From Bacteroidales bacterium (GTDB lineage Bacteria; Bacteroidota; Bacteroidia; Bacteroidales; UBA7960), in NCBI GenBank assembly GCA_003560215.1, contig PWIY01000252.1, positions 1-6,218 on the forward strand: a DNA stretch of 6,218 bases. The letters are read 5' to 3'. The first letter of the stretch is position 1; every line of letters begins with the position of its first letter. Under the pieces are notes generated by a model. That model was given only the letters and a program-made list of their open reading frames with translations. It searched no databases and was not told the origin of the DNA. Of the stretch, positions 4,715 through 6,218 are shown piece after piece. The position numbers and the translations under genes are program-made.

Positions 4715-6218
4715 ATGCCCTTACGTCCCATTGCTACAATCATATTAATCATTCTGACTGCCTTTAATGTTCCTGGTCAGCCGGCTGCCCCTGACCCGAA
4801 CCACACTGACTCAGCACAGCAGATTTTGAAAGCGCAGTCAGCAGAATTGCTGAATCAACTAACCGCCAACAGAGAACTGGCTCATAGCCTGGCTGCTGAA
4901 AAAGGTTGGGTCACCAGGCAAATCCTGCCCAATGGAGATGTGATTTCTTTGGAGGGCGTTGATGAAAACGGCTTACCGATTTATTACAGCACCGAATTCA
5001 ATCTATATGCAGCGGCAACCACCTCAACTGACAAATTATGGACAGGAGGAGAAAGCGGCTTGAACCTTACCGGCGGCTCCTCCTTCATGGACGGGAAACT
5101 GGCCATATGGGACGGTGGCAATGTGCGCGGCGGACACCGGGAAATCACCCGGCGCTCCACCATAAACAACCCGGATGCCGACCTCAGCAACCATGCCACT
5201 CATGTGGCTGGCACCATGATCGCGGCCGGAGTGAATCCCCTGGCCAAAGGAATGGCTTATGGGGCAAATGAAATCAGAACCTGGGATTTCAGCAACGATG
5301 GTGAGGAAATGACAGATGCGGCAGAAAGCCTGCTGATTTCAAACCACTCATATGGTCGTGTGGCAGGATGGCGATTCAACGGCGAAAGAGATGGGACCCC
5401 CTCCGATCCTTACTGGGAATGGCGGGGTGATGTTTCCGTAAGCAGTGAAGAAGATTATAAGTTCGGATACTATGACGAACGGGCACAACTGTGGGATATG
5501 ATCTCTTATTATTCCCCATATTACCTGATTGTAAAATCTGCGGGAAACAACCGCGGATCAAACGGACCTTCTGTGGGGCAGCCTTTCTGGCGCTTCAATG
5601 AAACCGGAAACTGGACCCTTGATACCCGCTCACTGGATATGAGCAGCAACAGCGGGTACAATACCGTTCCAGCCTATGGAAATGCCAAGAATATTCTCAG
5701 TGTTGGTGCTGTTGGTGCCATCAAAAACGGATATCGTAAAACTGAAGATGTCATCATATCAGGGTTTTCCAGCTGGGGGCCCACAGATGACGGCAGGATT
5801 AAGCCGGATATTGTGGCAAACGGTGTAAGTGTGTATTCGGCATCATCCAGTGGAAATGCTGATTATACCACAATGAGCGGTACGTCCATGTCAGCGCCGA
5901 ATGCTTCCGGGACACTTTTTTTGCTGCAGGAGCACTATCACCAATTGAATGACACCTTTATGCTCAGCTCGACACTTAAAGGGCTGGTGTGCCATACTGC
6001 CGATGAAGCGGGCAACCCGGGGCCGGACTATGTATACGGCTGGGGACTGCTGAATGCAGAAGCAGCGGCCCGCGTTATCACCAATGCCGGTGACAATGCC
6101 ATGATCAAAGAAACATCCCTTGTTTCGCAGGACACCCTTACCATGGAGGTGATTGCCTCGGGAGAGGAAGCCCTGTCCGTAACCATTGCCTGGACAGATC
6201 CTGAAGCGGATCCTTTGC
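4715..6218 (+). CDS. Exported subtilisin-like S8 serine protease, C-terminus beyond the right edge
   Basis: The frame runs 501 codons without a stop to the edge. Residues 1-21 are a signal peptide (hydrophobic IATIILIILTAFNVPG, then Gln). Residues about 30-110 are a short pre-catalytic segment with a helix (AQQILKAQSAELLNQL), followed by GWVTRQILPNGDVISLEG and DENGLPIYYSTEFN, a pattern common in Bacteroidota subtilases. The catalytic domain holds Asp133 (LAIWDGGNV), His160 (SNHATHVAGT), oxyanion Asn278 (KSAGNN) and Ser391 (GTSMSAPNASG), so the active site is complete. A large insert (about 215-260) separates the His and Asn motifs. The frame ends in LSVTIAWTDPEADP, the start of the beta-sandwich seen after KP-43-type catalytic domains. 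A type IX secretion sorting domain may follow but is not in view. The protein should be secreted or surface-bound and cleave proteins broadly. It is probably co-transcribed with the lipoprotein upstream. The ATG directly precedes the signal peptide. Confidence 0.93.
   Translation, partial: MPLRPIATIILIILTAFNVPGQPAAPDPNHTDSAQQILKAQSAELLNQLTANRELAHSLAAEKGWVTRQILPNGDVISLEGVDENGLPIYYSTEFNLYAAATTSTDKLWTGGESGLNLTGGSSFMDGKLAIWDGGNVRGGHREITRRSTINNPDADLSNHATHVAGTMIAAGVNPLAKGMAYGANEIRTWDFSNDGEEMTDAAESLLISNHSYGRVAGWRFNGERDGTPSDPYWEWRGDVSVSSEEDYKFGYYDERAQLWDMISYYSPYYLIVKSAGNNRGSNGPSVGQPFWRFNETGNWTLDTRSLDMSSNSGYNTVPAYGNAKNILSVGAVGAIKNGYRKTEDVIISGFSSWGPTDDGRIKPDIVANGVSVYSASSSGNADYTTMSGTSMSAPNASGTLFLLQEHYHQLNDTFMLSSTLKGLVCHTADEAGNPGPDYVYGWGLLNAEAAARVITNAGDNAMIKETSLVSQDTLTMEVIASGEEALSVTIAWTDPEADPL

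Noticed and set aside
5038..5271. Plus-strand frame rich in Arg and His inside the S8 protease region
   Set aside because: It is a shifted-frame shadow of the protease, whose catalytic His motif lies in the other frame.

Overview
The window looks like chromosomal DNA from a member of the Bacteroidota; I cannot place it more precisely. Several things point there: exported proteins whose signal peptides end in Gly-Gln, start codons without a Shine-Dalgarno sequence (A/C- or T-rich leaders instead), an exact TAnnTTTG promoter element, and protein families typical of that phylum (the small AraC regulator with an N-terminal metal-binding domain, and the subtilase with a long pre-catalytic segment). 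I see no mobile element, CRISPR array, tRNA or rRNA.

Left part (1-1188, all minus strand): a small heavy-metal (probably copper) response cluster. In transcription order it holds a 63-residue uncharacterised protein with two cysteines, then, 10 bases later, a 189-residue regulator that joins a heavy-metal-associated (HMA) domain with a CPRC motif to an AraC-type DNA-binding domain. After a 111-base gap comes an exported HMA-domain protein with a CGMC motif, which runs off the left edge. The gap carries three inverted repeats: one at the regulator's stop codon, one possible operator, and one whose arm covers the start codon of the exported protein. The likely logic, by inference, is that the regulator senses cytoplasmic metal and controls this group.

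The 267-base divergent gap 1189-1455 separates this cluster from a plus-strand gene (1456-3570) for an exported M28-like zinc peptidase with a PA domain and a C-terminal extension. It ends at a strong nested hairpin terminator (3604-3662), which it shares with a convergent minus-strand gene for an MTH1187-family thiamine-binding protein (3653-3964).

Right part (4142-6218, plus strand): a lipoprotein of unknown family, then 39 bases later a subtilisin-like S8 protease with a complete Asp/His/Asn/Ser active site, cut by the right edge. The two are probably co-transcribed. The right two thirds thus encode exported protein-degrading or peptide-processing enzymes. Nothing in the window links these functionally to the metal cluster.
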